From: Coix lacryma-jobi var. lacryma-jobi
Lineage: Eukaryota; Streptophyta; Magnoliopsida; Poales; Poaceae
Length of the DNA: 64,000 nucleotides
Assembly (NCBI GenBank): GCA_009763385.1
Contig: CM019823.1
Coordinates: 28,177,668-28,241,667 of the forward strand
Direction: 5' to 3'
The first letter of the stretch is position 1, and every line of letters starts with the position of its first letter. The translations under genes and the position numbers were made by a program. The notes beneath the pieces were generated by a model. The model searched no databases and was not told the origin of the DNA. It worked only from the letters and a program-made list of their open reading frames with translations. Of this stretch, positions 10,398 through 21,488 are shown one piece after another.

Positions 10398-13300
10398 CTA
10401 GCCACTGGTGATGTTGAGGCTGGAGCGAAACTCGACGAAGCTCGAGGACGGGAGGCCCTTGGTGAAGATGTCGGCGAACTGGGAGGTGGTCGAAACATGA
10501 AGGACGCGCACCTCGCCGATGGCAACTCGGTCACGGACAAAGTGTAGGTCGATCTCCACATGCTTGGTCCGCTGGTGCTGAACAGGGTTGGTGGAGAGGT
10601 ACACGGCGCTGACGTTGTCGCAGTAGACCAGCGTGGTCCGGCGAAGGGGGCTCTGGAGCTCGGCAAGAAGCTGCTGGAGCCAGGAAGCCTCAGCCACGCC
10701 GTTGGCGACGGCGCGGTACTCCGCCTCGGTGCTGGAGCGGGAGACCACGTGCTGGCGCTTGGAGGACCAGGACACCAGGTTGCCGCCCAAGAAGACAGCG
10801 TAGCCGGAGGTGGAGCGGCGAGTGTCCGGACAGCCAGCCCAGTCAACATCGGTGTACACAATCATCTCGGTGGAGGACGACCGTCGGTGGAGGAGGAGGC
10901 CGTAGTCAGCAGTTCCGCGGAGGTAGCGGAGTAGACGCTTAAGAGCGGTAAGGTGTGGCTCCCGGGGATCATGCATGTGGAGACAGATCTGCTGAACAGC
11001 ATAGGTGATGTCCGGCCTGGTGAAGGTGAGGTACTGAAGTGCACCAGCAAGACTCCGGTATGCAGTAGGATCTGCCACTGGAGGGCCCTCAGACTCAGAC
11101 AACTTGCCCTGTGTGTCAACCGGAGTGGCACAGGGGTTGCAATCAGTCATCCCACCGCGCTCCAAGATATCCCGAATGTACTGCCTCTGGTGAAGAAGGA
11201 CTCCGGCAGGATGAGGCTCAACTGTAACCCCAAGGAAGTGGTGGAGCACACCCAGATCCTTCATAGCAAACTCCTGCTGAAGAGAGCTGATAATCCGACG
11301 AAGGAGTGACTCACTGGAGGCCGTGAGGACAATGTCATCCACATAGAGCAACAGATACGCAGTCTCAGCTCCACGGTGATAGATATACAGAGAGGTGTCT
11401 GACTTGGCCTCCACAAAACCCAGTGTCTGGAGAAAAGTGTCAAACCGATGATTCCACGCCCGAGGAGCCTGCTTGAGGCCATAGAGAGACTTGTTGAGCC
11501 GGCACACCATGTCAGGATGAGAGGAGTCAACAAACCCGGCCGGCTGACTGCAGTACACTGTCTCTGTGAGAAGACCATGCAGAAAGGCATTCTTCACATC
11601 CAACTGATGCACAGGCCAGAAGCGAGTGAGAGCCAGAGAGAGCACTGTGCAGATGGTGGTCGGCTTCACCACTGGGCTGAACGTCTCATCATAGTCAACT
11701 CCAGGACGCTGAGTGAAACCCCGAAGAACCCAGCGAGCCTTGTACCGCTCCAAAGTGCCATCAACCCGACGCTTGTGTGTCCAGATCCACTTGCCGATGA
11801 CAACGTTGGCACCCGAGGGACGGGGCACCAGCTCCCACGTCTGGTTGGCGAGGAGCGCCGCGTACTCCTCCTCCATTGCACGGCGCCAGTGAGGATCCAA
11901 CAAGGCCTCACGGACGGAAGAAGGTACTGGAGAGACCTGCGAGTCCCTGGGCACCGCCGCAAGGGCCCGGGGCTGCAGGGTACCAGCCGCGTGTCGCGTC
12001 ACCATAGAGTGAACATGCCGCGGGTGTCGGTGAAGGAGCGGCAGGTGGTACACCGGCGTCGTGACACGAGCAGCCGGTGGCCGAGGCGGTGGTGTCGGTG
12101 TCGCTGGTGGAGAGGAGGCTACGGGTGAGGGCGACGGCCCCGGCGAAGGAGGCACCGGTGGCGGCGGCGGCGCCATCCGTGCACGGCGCTGGTAGACAAT
12201 CGTCGGCTGGGCGTAGCGTGCCGGTGGTGCTGTAGTCGACGGCCCGGGACCCGCCTTAGGCGCAGTGCCGGTGGCCGTGCCACGGCGCTGGTAGACGAGC
12301 GCCGGCTGGGCGAAGCGTGTCGGTGGTGCTGGAGTCGACGGCCCGGGATCCACACCCGGAGCGGCGACGGGGGCCGTCCCGCGGCGCTGGTGATCCAACG
12401 CTGGCTGAGCAAAGCGGCCAGGTTGCGCATGAGCAACCGGCTCGGTACCCGCGTTAGGAACAGCGACGGGGGTCGAGGACCCCTCCAGGCCCGGGCATGG
12501 AGCAGGGCCGAGGTGGTCGCTGGCGGGCGGCGAGCTGGGGCACGGCTCCGGCGACGGGCACGGTGCAGCAGTACCTGCAGGAGAGAACCGAAAAGGTGGC
12601 TCGACCACCGTGTCAGTGGGAAACAACGAGGAGACGTCAATATCCGGGGTGGAAGTGGGGGTGGTGGTAGCGGAGTAGGGGATGACAGACTCATCAAACA
12701 CCACATGACGAGAGATGAGAACCCGACGGGAGGTAAGGTCAAAGCATCGGTACCCCTTGTGATCCGGGGAGTACCCGAGGAAGACACAGAGAGTGGACCA
12801 GGGGGGCAGCTTATGGGGAGCAGTGGCGGCGGTGTTAGGGTAACACGCACAACCAAAGACTCAAAGGTGGTCGTACCGAGGAGGGGTACCGAACAGAGCG
12901 TGGTGAGGTGTAGGAGCTGGGCAAGCAGCAGAAGGAAGACGATTAAGGAGATAGGTGGAGGTGTGCAGACTCTCGGCCCAGAAGCGAGCGGGTAGGGATG
13001 CCTGAAGCAGAAGGGTGCGCATGGTGTCATTGGTGGTGCGGATCATGCGCTCGGCCTTGCCGTTCTGAGAGGATGTATACGGACAAGACATGCGCAGCTG
13101 GACACCGTGAGAGAGGAAGAAGGCACGTGAGGTTGAGTTATCGAACTCACGGCCATTGTCACACTGGACGGCCTTGATGGTGAGGCCGAACTGAGTGGAC
13201 ACCCAAGCGAAAAAGTGGAGAAGAGTGGGAAAAGCATCCGACTTGGCACGCAAGGGAAAGGTCCAAGAGTAGTGGGAGAAATCATCGACCACCACCAAGT

Positions 13301-13874
13301 AGTACTTATAGCCAGATATGCTAAGTACAGGGGATGTCCACAAGTCGCAATGGATTAGATCAAAGATGCGAGCCGCATGTGAGGAGGAGGTAGGGAAAGG
13401 AAGCCGAACATGACGACCCAACTGGCACGCATGACACAAGTGCTCATCGTGAGTCCGGGGACACCAAATGTCGGAACTACGACTGAGCTGCGTCAGAGCA
13501 TCACGACCAGGATGGTCGAGCCGCTGGTGCCAAGTGGTGGTGGAGGTGGTGGTAAAGGCAGATGCCGAAGGAGGAGCAGCGGAGCTAGGGAAACGAAGGG
13601 TGTAGAGAGGCCCTGCGCTGTCACAACGGAGAAGAGGACGCCGGGAGGCCGAATCCCACACAGTGAGGCCAGAGGGGTCAAACTCAACCGAACATGAGTT
13701 GTCAGTCGTGAAGCGCCGAATAGAGAGGAGGTTGTGAACCATACCGGGTGCGACAAGAACATCAGGAAGGCGAAAGGAGCCATGGGCGCCGGCGGCACCC
13801 ATGGATGTGACGAGTAGACATGAACCATTGGCGACCATAATGGACGAAGGGTGAGTGGAAGAGGGTGAGTACAC
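10398..13874 (-). pseudogene. Copia pol of element F (protease end, integrase, RT, RNase H) with one stop
   Basis: One frame runs from 13874 down to 10398 and is broken only by TGA at 12863-12861. The first part contains the HHCC zinc-binding block (WHQRLDHPG ... CHACQLG) and the integrase triad: D in HCDLWTSP, D in QCDNGREF, E in SQNGKAERMI. After the stop come the integrase C-terminal region, a Pro-rich linker, and RT with KARWVLRGFTQ, LDVKNAFLHG and the catalytic LLYVDDIVL. RNase H has YTDVDWAGCPDTRRSTSG, SSTEAEYRA and the closing FADIFTKGLPS. The stop sits where an Arg codon (CGA) would be expected in the conserved R-V-F-G-C-A-C-Y block, consistent with a C-to-T change. It was coded by a mobile element and has no host role. 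Confidence 0.88.
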
Positions 13875-14031
13875 GGAGGAGAGTATATGACGGTCGGGAG
13901 TAGTGTGGTAGGTGGCACCCGAGTCAACGACCTAGGTGGGACCGACAGGTGGTGTCGAGGGCATGGTGCTGAAAGAGTAGGCCAAGGCCATCGGGTCCCA
14001 ACCGACAGGCCCGGGCGAGGCACCAGGAGGA

Positions 14032-15072
14032 CTAGGCCAAGGGGATGCGATGTGAAACCCAAGAGGAGCTCCAGTGACCGTCGACGGGCGATGCGCACCG
14101 CCGAAAGCCTGGGACCACTGGTCGGCCCAGACCGCCGGATCCCAACCGGCAGATCCGGGCGAGACACCGAGAGGTGGACCCCATGGTGAACCATCGCGGT
14201 GACGGAAACCGCGGCGACGCCGGCTGCCGTGACACCCCCCCACCGCCGCTCGACTCAGAGGGAGTAGGACCAAGAGGAGAGAATGGCGGCGTAGGAGTAG
14301 CAGTGGCGCCAGGATGAACGTGCCACGCGGCGGCGGCGGCTGCCCAGCCTGCGTCCGGGACTGCGGCGCCCACGCCCGGCGCGGCAACGCGTGCGGGCCA
14401 GCCAGGGGTGGCGGCCCAGGTGGCGGCGCCTAGAGCAGATGGGGCCGCGATGCTCCAGCTCGCGGCGGCGGGCCAGGTGGCGGGTGCGGAGCTGTAGGCG
14501 CTGGGGAAGCCCGCACCGAGGCTGCAGGCCATGCCTGGGAGGTCACCGGCGCCGGGATGCAGGCCGCCAGGCGGCGGGAAAGGGCCGGCGACGCCAGGGA
14601 GTGGGCCTCGCGCGCTGGTCGGGCCGTCCGCGCCGCTCGGGCTGGTCGCCGGCCATGGAGGAGAGGAGCAGGCGGCCAAGGCAGAGCTGCTGCTGGGCCG
14701 CTGCTCGCCCTGCCCCTGCTTGCTGGTCGCCAGCCATGGAGGGGAGGAGCAGGCGGCCAAGGCAGAGCTGCTGCTGGGCCGCTGCTCGCCCTGCTCCTGC
14801 TTGCTGGTCGCCGGCCATGGAGGGGAGGAGCAGGCGGCCAAGGCAGAGGTGCTGCTGGGCCGGTGCTCGTCGGATCCGGCCGGCCATGGAAGGGGCAAGG
14901 AGGAAGTGGTGACCAAGCATGAGGGATGGGGCGCGCGCTCCAGAGAGCAGCCCGCGGTGGCGGCGGCCGCGCCCGCGCCCGCGGCGTCCGCTGGGCCTGC
15001 GCCTGGTGCGCCCGCGGCGGGAGGGAGAGCAGGGAAGGAGGAGGAGGGAGGAGGAGGATGGCCGCCGGCCAT
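14032..15072 (-). pseudogene. Gag-region ORF of element F, Pro/Ala/Ser-rich with 27-residue repeats
   Basis: This 346-codon minus-strand frame begins 66 bp after the primer site of F, so it is in the gag position. It is low complexity (Pro, Ala, Ser). Three copies of a 27-residue repeat with the core SSALAACSSPPWPATS are coded by an 81-bp DNA repeat at 14642-14868. I do not see the usual copia gag core (UBN2) or a CCHC zinc knuckle, so gag is probably internally deleted or shifted out of frame before the protease region. Confidence that it was translated is low. Confidence 0.5.
14642..14868. repeat. 81-bp tandem repeat, about 2.8 copies, in F gag region
   Basis: The segment CTGGTCGCC(A/G)GCCATGG recurs at 14642, 14723 and 14804, exactly 81 bp apart. 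The third copy diverges after about 65 bp. The period is a multiple of three, so the repeats keep the reading frame. Confidence 0.85.
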
Positions 15073-15126
15073 GGTGGCGGCGGCCGCTGGTGGCTGGAGA
15101 GGGTGGGAGGGAGGAGGAGAAACCTA

Positions 15127-15137
15127 GCTCGATACCA
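15127..15137 (-). other. Primer-binding site of element F
   Basis: On the minus strand TGGTATCGAGC directly follows the 5' LTR end. It matches the plant initiator tRNA-Met complement TGGTATCAGAGC except for one missing base. Confidence 0.7.
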
Positions 15138-15219
15138 TGCTAGAATGGCTGATTCAATTGATGGGCTAACCCTAGAAGGGTAGCGATGTAGTTGTGGTTA
15201 CATGGGCCTCATGGGCCTT

Positions 15220-18200
15220 TGTAACACCCCGGGTGTTAAACTAATTAAAATAAATTAGAATTTAATAAGAAAATGGCCAAAACCCTAGATGGAGGAAAAA
15301 TTCTAACCAGATGTTTGTTGCATTCATACCATTGCATATTTTTATTGGGTGAAAAACAATTTTACTAAACCCCGGTTAGGGCGAACCGAATTTATTCTAT
15401 TTAGAAAATAAATAAAAGATTTATAAAAGTTTTGTAAAATCAAATTCAAAATTTTATTTGCAAAACCTAGGGGAAAATGTTTTCAAAACTTTTCATACTG
15501 TTTTGATTTCAAATCTGTTTTGAATTTTGCAAAAGGTTTGCAAAGGAATTTAGAAAAGAAAAGAAAAGAAATGGCAAAGGGGCCTAACCTCCATTCTTCC
15601 TTCCCTTGGCCCAGCTGGCCGACTCCGACCCCCTCCTCTCCTTACCGCCTGGGCCAAGCCCACCCGGCCGGTCATCCTCCCCTCCATGGACTCCCTCCCT
15701 CTTCTGAAGCCCACCTCTCCTCCTCCCCGGCCCAGTGCGCAGCGAGTAGGCCAGCCGCGCCTCGCTTTCCCTCCTCCCTCGGCCCACTTCCGCGCCCGAG
15801 CAGGCCGCTGGCTCCCGCCACCCCCTCACTCACCCTCTCGCTGCCAGCGCTGGCCCGCAACCCGCGCTCTCTGACCGGTGGACCCCACACATCAGGGTTC
15901 CTCCCTAACCTCCCGCGCGAACTCTTCTCCCTCACCGCACCGAATCGCTCCGCCCTATGCGCTCCATCGGATCTGCAGCTGCTCGCACTCCCTCTCTCAA
16001 ATAGTCATCCGGTGCACTAGCACGAGCCGACCCCCTATCGCCTCCCTAAGTCATCTCCCCCTCTCGGGTGCACCCGCCGCGACGCCCGCCGCCATAAGAG
16101 CACTGCCACCGATCCTCCTCGTTGCCAGCCGGCTGCGAACCGTCCCCGGCGCCATCGACCTTTCCAATGTGTCACCGGGAACACGCCGCGTTTAGAATCC
16201 CCATGTTCGGAGGGATTTAGCGCCAAGGGTCTACTCCATCGACCTCGCCGGAGCTCCAACCCGCTGAGTACCCTCCCCGCCGTTGCTCTCCCTCTCCAGT
16301 GGGTCTCCGTCGACGAGAAGTCCACCGTTGGACTCTCGGTGAGCTCCGCATCGCCCCTCTACCCTCCCCATAGTCTCTACCGAGCCCTAGGTGCCCCTCC
16401 GAGCCACGACGGTGGCACCAGCAATGGCACCACCGCGGGCTTGTTTCCCTCCGGCCTCTGACCGCGATGAAAACCCCACCAACGTCACCGCAGAGAGCTC
16501 CCCTACCCCCTCCTGTCCTTTCCGAGGTCGCTACCGGCCTTCGGATGTGTCCCGAGCGAGCTTCGGCGAGGCGTTCATGGCGCCGCCGTGCCCAGACACC
16601 GCCGTCGTCGCGCACGGTCTCCCCGGCGCCGCCAGCGCCCCCACTCCTCTATCCGGCGCCGTCCGATCTCCTCTGAATGGCCCAGATTAGATCCTAACTC
16701 GAACCGGTATGCACCAGGTGCATAGCACCATGGACCCAGTCCACACAAGCCGCGTCAGCTGGTTCACCGGCCAGCTGGTGTACCGCACCAATAGAGAGCG
16801 AGCACGTGGCGCTGTGTCAGCATCGTGTGGCGCCCAGTCAGCACCGCGCCGACGACTCTGGCTGTTTTGCACTTTGGCCCCTTTAGTCTTCTCGAATCAA
16901 CCCGCGGTCCATCCGCATAGTAATCTAAGTCAGCCAAACATTGGCATTTTAACCCCTGCCTTTTCACCTAAATGAGGTCGGGTCCCGACGCCTTTTTAAT
17001 TCCAGATTTTATTTATTTTAAATGCAAAACGAGTTTAAACAAATTACAGATTTGCCACCCGACTTCAAATGTCCATAACTTTTGCGTTTTAACTCCGTTT
17101 TGACCCGTTCAACTTGCGTTAGATCTATTTATGTTCTGTTTTCATACTGTTGATGTACTGTTATTTATATTGCTTTGTTTGGGCCATGTTTGGTGCTTGA
17201 TCCAGTGAGTGCGCGCTACGTGGAACCTCTAGATCCAGTTTGTGCCTTCGCCGATCCGACCCAACCCGAAGGCAAGTGTCCTTGAACATCTTGCACTCGT
17301 ATTTATTTTACTTTTGGTATTAGAGTAGTTAGATCCAGTAGTTGCATGCAGTGTCTTAATATTGAATCCCATGTTAAGGTTTACTAGCACTTGATTATAT
17401 TTTCCTTGACACCTGGTTTGAGAGTTATGGGTAGATGTAAATGCTTAGCCCTGCAGTCATGGTTGGGATGGGATGGTTTAAAATATTAATTTTGATTAAT
17501 GATCTATGGAACATGGACTGGTAATGAGTAGTATGGTGAGTAGGTAAATTCGGCAGGATGGACCGTATTGGTGGTTTTGTGCTGTGGACTCGGCAGCTGG
17601 TTTTGGTTTTTGGTTTTGGGCTTGTGCTAGATTTATCCTGCCTGGATCCCTAGGACCCGGTTCTTGGAGCATGTGACCCGACAAAACAACGCAAACCATG
17701 AGGCCTATATGGCTCTGGGACTAGCTAAGTAATTAGTTTCCTCCAAGTTGAGGGTTTACACGGGGTCGGATTTGTGGCACAAGAGGGGGCTTCTGCAGTG
17801 GTGTGTATATCCACTGTTAGCGGTGAAACCTTAGTGAATGTGTAGAACGGACTTGGAGGAGGCTTTGTAAAGGCCTTGTAGTGCGACCCCGCTGTGCACC
17901 TTGGCAGTGTTTGGCGTGATGGGGAACACATGACTCATGGGTAAAGATGTGCGAACTCTGCAGAGTATTAAAACTGATATATCAGCCGTGCTCACGGTCA
18001 TGAGCGGGCTTGGACTTCTTCGAGATTAGCTGGTGGTTTTGTTCTAGTTCGTTAGAGAAGCCTTATGTGGTTATTAGTCTCATATGACATGGGTACATAG
18101 GCTTCTTCTACGCGGGTTACTGCTTGGTACGGGAGTGATTCCCAGGCTCGGGCGCAGACCTGGTGTTATTACGGAAGGTAGCTTTCTATGTCATGACGTA

Positions 18201-18943
18201 TGGAACTAATACACATAGGACTCCTTGTAATGGCCTGGTTCGGGTCATCTGATGGACTTTAGGTGTGGTTTGCCTGATGGACTTCAGGTGTGGTTTGCCT
18301 GATGGACTTCAGGTGTGGGTTTGCTTGGTGTGACTCCAAGTGTGGTTGCTTGGTGGACTCCAAGTGTTGGTTGCTCGGTGTGACTCCGAGTGTGGTTTGC
18401 TCGGTGTGACTCCGAGTGTGGTTACTGTTACAGATGGAGACTGTGGTTATAACCTAGTAAATGGGTGCATAGGAAATAAGATTTAATAGGATGTGTTGCT
18501 TTAGGCGCTTGAGTCAAACAGAGTCAGCCTACCTTTGTTTTAAGCCTCATAAGCATTTATTTCCTACACTTGCGGAGTATATTTCGATGTAGTCACCCTT
18601 CCTCTTTGAACCCCCTGCTACCCCACCCAGACACTGGAGTCTACGACGCGGAGCAGGAGTACCCAGAAGACGGTGGATACGACCCAGACGACTTGTACTA
18701 GGATGGCGCAGCCCCCGGTCGACCTTCCTGTGGAGATGGTGTCCCGTTTCCGCGAGTCTGCATCAGAGTCTACATGAGAGTTTGTGCTTTTCTTTCAGAC
18801 CCGAGGGTCATTTATGTAATAATGTTCGATATATTAATAAAGTATTGTTTTGATATTTACTGTGATGTGGATATATGTATGAAAATTGATCCTGGCATAC
18901 ATATATTGTGCTCCAATTTTGTTCTTAAAATTGGGGTGTCACA
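15220..18943 (+). mobile_element. Giant solo LTR H (3724 bp), TSD GCCTT
   Basis: The stretch begins TGTAACACCCC and ends GGGGTGTCACA and is flanked by the perfect 5-bp duplication GCCTT (15215-15219 and 18944-18948). There is no internal polymerase gene, so it looks like a solo LTR left by unequal recombination. Very long TGTAACAC...CACA LTRs are known in grass Ty3/gypsy lineages such as Tekay/Del (recalled). It holds a GC-rich block (15570-16690) with only low-complexity open frames and a minisatellite at 18247-18425. Orientation is assumed from the TGTAACACC end. Confidence 0.75.
18247..18425. repeat. Minisatellite of about 25-bp units in solo LTR H
   Basis: About seven imperfect units of the form GATGGACTTCAGGTGTGG then TTTGCCT follow one another. 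They drift toward GGTGTGACTCCAAGTG and then GGTGTGACTCCGAGTG, showing stepwise divergence along the array. Confidence 0.8.
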
Positions 18944-19537
18944 GCCTTGCCACATGGGCCATATACTCACACTCCAACACTAACGTGTGTTTTGCAGAAA
19001 CAGGAATGACTTAGGTCACGGTAATGGCGACGATACGGGCATATGGAGTTCATGTCCCCTGGAGATGGATATCGTTTCGGTTTTCAAAGGACGGACGACG
19101 AAGACGGTGGTAGACTAGGCTAAGTGTCATATGGAGTTGGAGGACACTTAGGTAGTCTTAGGTCTTTGTTTTTCCTTTGGCCGTACTATAAAGGGGAGCG
19201 TGAATCAGTAGCTTGACCTAGATGAGTCTATTGAGGTAGGTGTGGTGCACACTTGTTATTTCATAGCCCTACGTAGCTCAGAGAGATGCCTTAAGTCGAG
19301 AGGATCAATAGTCGTTTAGGCCGCGACGCGATCCGAGCTGAGTCTGTCCTTGTTATGGGCATCGAACGCTGGCCAGGTAGGCATCGGACGCGTCTGATGC
19401 CCACGCGGACTAGGGTTTAGTCTGGTGCGTGGCATCGGACGCGCCGATGTGTTCACATCGGACACGCCCGTGCCACTGTTCACGTGCGCGTGAACTGAAG
19501 GTCGCATCAGATCCTCTTGGGCATGTTGATCCTTTCA

Positions 19538-21127
19538 TGATCTATAAATATTCATAGAGTAGAACCTCTGGGCAGCAATTCTCTAGAAAAGAAACCAGCA
19601 AAATCTTCTCATTGCCTTCCAAAATTTCCCCTTCCATTATGAAATTATTACCATTAAAAATTTTATCAGATTATCATCCTGCAGTTAGCACGCTCCCCCC
19701 ACCCAATCAATTCCCTCCCTACTTGATCACACGATCCTCATTACTCAATGTCGGGTCCTAGATCTCTCCATGATGATTTTCTACTGGAGAGGCAACCACC
19801 TGGGTCTTTAACTCTTAAGTTCTTAACATCAGATCCTGAATGGCAGCGCAGACGAGATCACAGTGTGTGATAGACTGAAATTTGGATCGTCATGGTGGGC
19901 AACTGGAATCATCATGGTGGGCAACTGGAATCGTCGTGGTGGGCAACTGCAAACATGCTCCAAATCGCATCCTTCTTGCTTCCTCCTCCGTGCAGCACGA
20001 GCAACTCTTCTTGGCTCACCCAGTCTCCAGTGGGGCAATCATTTAGTTCTGGTCTCAATTTTCTGAATTAAAGCTAGCAATTCATATTGTGGGTGAGCCA
20101 AGAAGAGTTGCTCATGCTAGGTCTACACAACACATCGTCCTAGGTCTACACAACACATTCAAATTTCAAATATTGTGGGTCCTTTATTTTCATTCTCGTT
20201 ACAACAGTTATAAATAGGATGATTTAGTGTGGATTGTGAAAAGTTAGTCATACATGCCAAATGGTTTAGCCACATATTATTGGTTACACTTTTGAAGAAA
20301 TCTAAATTTGTTGTTTCTTTGAGAAAGTTTACAAGTTATCTGAAAGTTTACCCTAACTTTTAAAAGAAGGGATGTGAACCTGCTATATGCATTACTGCAT
20401 TAGGAACAACCCTTCTCCCATCTACATTTGTCACCAGCTGTATACTTGGTTCCAGTACATGGCAACCTCTTGTGTGATTCTCAAAATTAATAAATTTGGT
20501 TTTGAAAAACCTACTGAAGACAAATCTCATGAAAACAAAGACAAATCTCTGGAGATATACCTACTGAAGACAAATCTCTGAAAACAATCTCATGAAGACA
20601 AAACCTACTGAAGACAAATCTCTAAAAACAATCTCATAAAGACAAAACCTACTGAAGACAAATCTGGCAAATCCTATGTTGTAGGACGGCGCTCCGAATC
20701 AACCCTAAGCAATAAGGGAAACTGGAGGGCGTGAGCCTCACTTTGGCCTTGGAGGGCGTTCCTCGCCGTAGACTGTGGTAGTTGGACGGGCCGCACGCCG
20801 TGCTCCGGGCACCGCTTAGGGCGGAGGGCGTAGAGGGAGGAGACCAGGCGCTGATGGTGGCGGCGGCTGGGTGTGGCGGAGGTCGACGCGGACTGAGAGG
20901 GAGTCGCGGGGTGAGGGAGGTCGAGCTTTGCGGAGGGAGGAGACCGGGCGTTGCTGGCGGCACGGAGGTCGACGCGTCGTGGAGGTGGAGTCGCTGGGTG
21001 AAGGGGAGATGTGGGGGAAACGCGGAGTGAGGGGGGAGACGCGTAGGTCGCGGCGCCGCTGGAAGTGTCGGGCATGCCGAAACCGGAGACACGCTGAAGC
21101 GGGTTGACGATTCCAGTTTAATCGTTT
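19538..21127. other. Intergenic DNA with two small tandem repeats
   Basis: No supported gene. At 19890-19950 a 24-bp unit (CATGGTGGGCAACTGGAAT core) is repeated about 2.6 times. At 20509-20666 the segment ACCTACTGAAGACAAATCT occurs four times. A GC-rich block (20680-21110) has overlapping low-complexity open frames on both strands that I regard as non-coding. Confidence 0.6.
20509..20666. repeat. Tandem repeat with core ACCTACTGAAGACAAATCT
   Basis: The core is present four times with spacers of about 25 to 30 bp rich in AAAACAATCTCAT and GAAGACAAA. The last two units are nearly identical (44 bp). Confidence 0.8.
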
Positions 21128-21129
21128 TA

Positions 21130-21386
21130 CTCCCTCCGTCCACAAATAAATAGATTTCTAGAGTTGTCCTAAGTCAAACTTTTTAAACTTTGACCAAATT
21201 TTTAGAAAAAACTATCAAGATTGATGATCTCAAATTCGTATTATTAGATATATCATATAATATATTTTTATAATATGTCTATTTTATACCATAGATGTTA
21301 TTACTCTATTTTATAAAATTAGTCAAAGTTTAAAAAGTTTGATTGGTACGGATTCAAGGAATTAATTCTTTCGTGGACAGAGAGAG
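21130..21386. mobile_element. Stowaway-type MITE (257 bp)
   Basis: Terminal inverted repeats CTCCCTCCGTCCAC and GTGGACAGAGAGAG are flanked by TA on both sides (21128-21129 and 21387-21388). The interior is AT-rich with no ORF. The CTCCCTCCGT end and the TA duplication are diagnostic of grass Stowaway (Tc1/mariner) elements. Confidence 0.9.
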
Positions 21387-21395
21387 TAGGTGGTA

Positions 21396-21486
21396 CTCCC
21401 TCCGTCCCTATTTAAGTGTCGTCCGGAAAACGTGTCTGTGAGGGAAACACGGATTTCTAGAGACAGTTATTTAGGGAGAGAGGGAG
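21396..21486. mobile_element. Short Stowaway-type MITE (91 bp), internally deleted
   Basis: Ends CTCCCTCCGTCCCTATTTAA and TTATTTAGGGAGAGAGGGAG are inverted repeats flanked by TA (21394-21395 and 21487-21488). It lies 9 bp from the previous MITE. Confidence 0.85.
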
Positions 21487-21488
21487 TA

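Larger units (their letters stand above)
10168..18979 (-). mobile_element. Copia retrotransposon F with very short LTRs, TSD CTAAC, itself interrupted
   Basis: Both ends are defined: TG...CA LTRs of 113 bp at 10168-10280 and at 15138-15219 plus 18949-18979, with the 5-bp duplication CTAAC on each side. Without solo LTR H the element is about 5.08 kb. On the minus strand the 5' LTR is followed by TGGTATCGAGC (15127-15137), resembling the initiator tRNA-Met primer site TGGTATCAGAGC with one base missing. A GCGGGGGAG polypurine tract precedes the 3' LTR (10281-10289). The two LTRs differ at 3 of 113 positions by my count. Orientation is opposite to its host G. Confidence 0.9.
15138..18979 (-). 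repeat. 5' LTR of copia element F, split by solo LTR H
   Basis: The two pieces 15138-15219 and 18949-18979 add up to 113 bp and match the other F LTR. The gap is filled exactly by solo LTR H plus one GCCTT duplication copy. Confidence 0.85.
10104..19537 (+). repeat. 3' LTR of element G, split by element F
   Basis: The LTR consists of 10104-10167 and 18985-19537, about 617 bp once element F and one duplication copy are removed. It starts TGAACGCATCTTGG after a polypurine tract and ends GGGCATGTTGATCCTTTCA. The second part has two palindromes of the CATCGGACGCGTCCGATG type (near 19380 and 19435). The join is supported by the CTAAC duplication flanking F (10163-10167 and 18980-18984). Confidence 0.75.

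Noticed and set aside
14391..15183. Plus-strand frames opposite the F gag region
   Set aside because: Shadows of the GC-rich 81-bp repeat on the other strand; F is a minus-strand element.
15520..16690. Open frames in the GC-rich block of solo LTR H
   Set aside because: Pro/Ser/Ala-rich, on both strands, inside an LTR; the same kind of block occurs in solo LTR K (55600-56640).
18247..18425. Possible CRISPR-like array
   Set aside because: Units are contiguous with no unique spacers and the host is a plant; it is a minisatellite.
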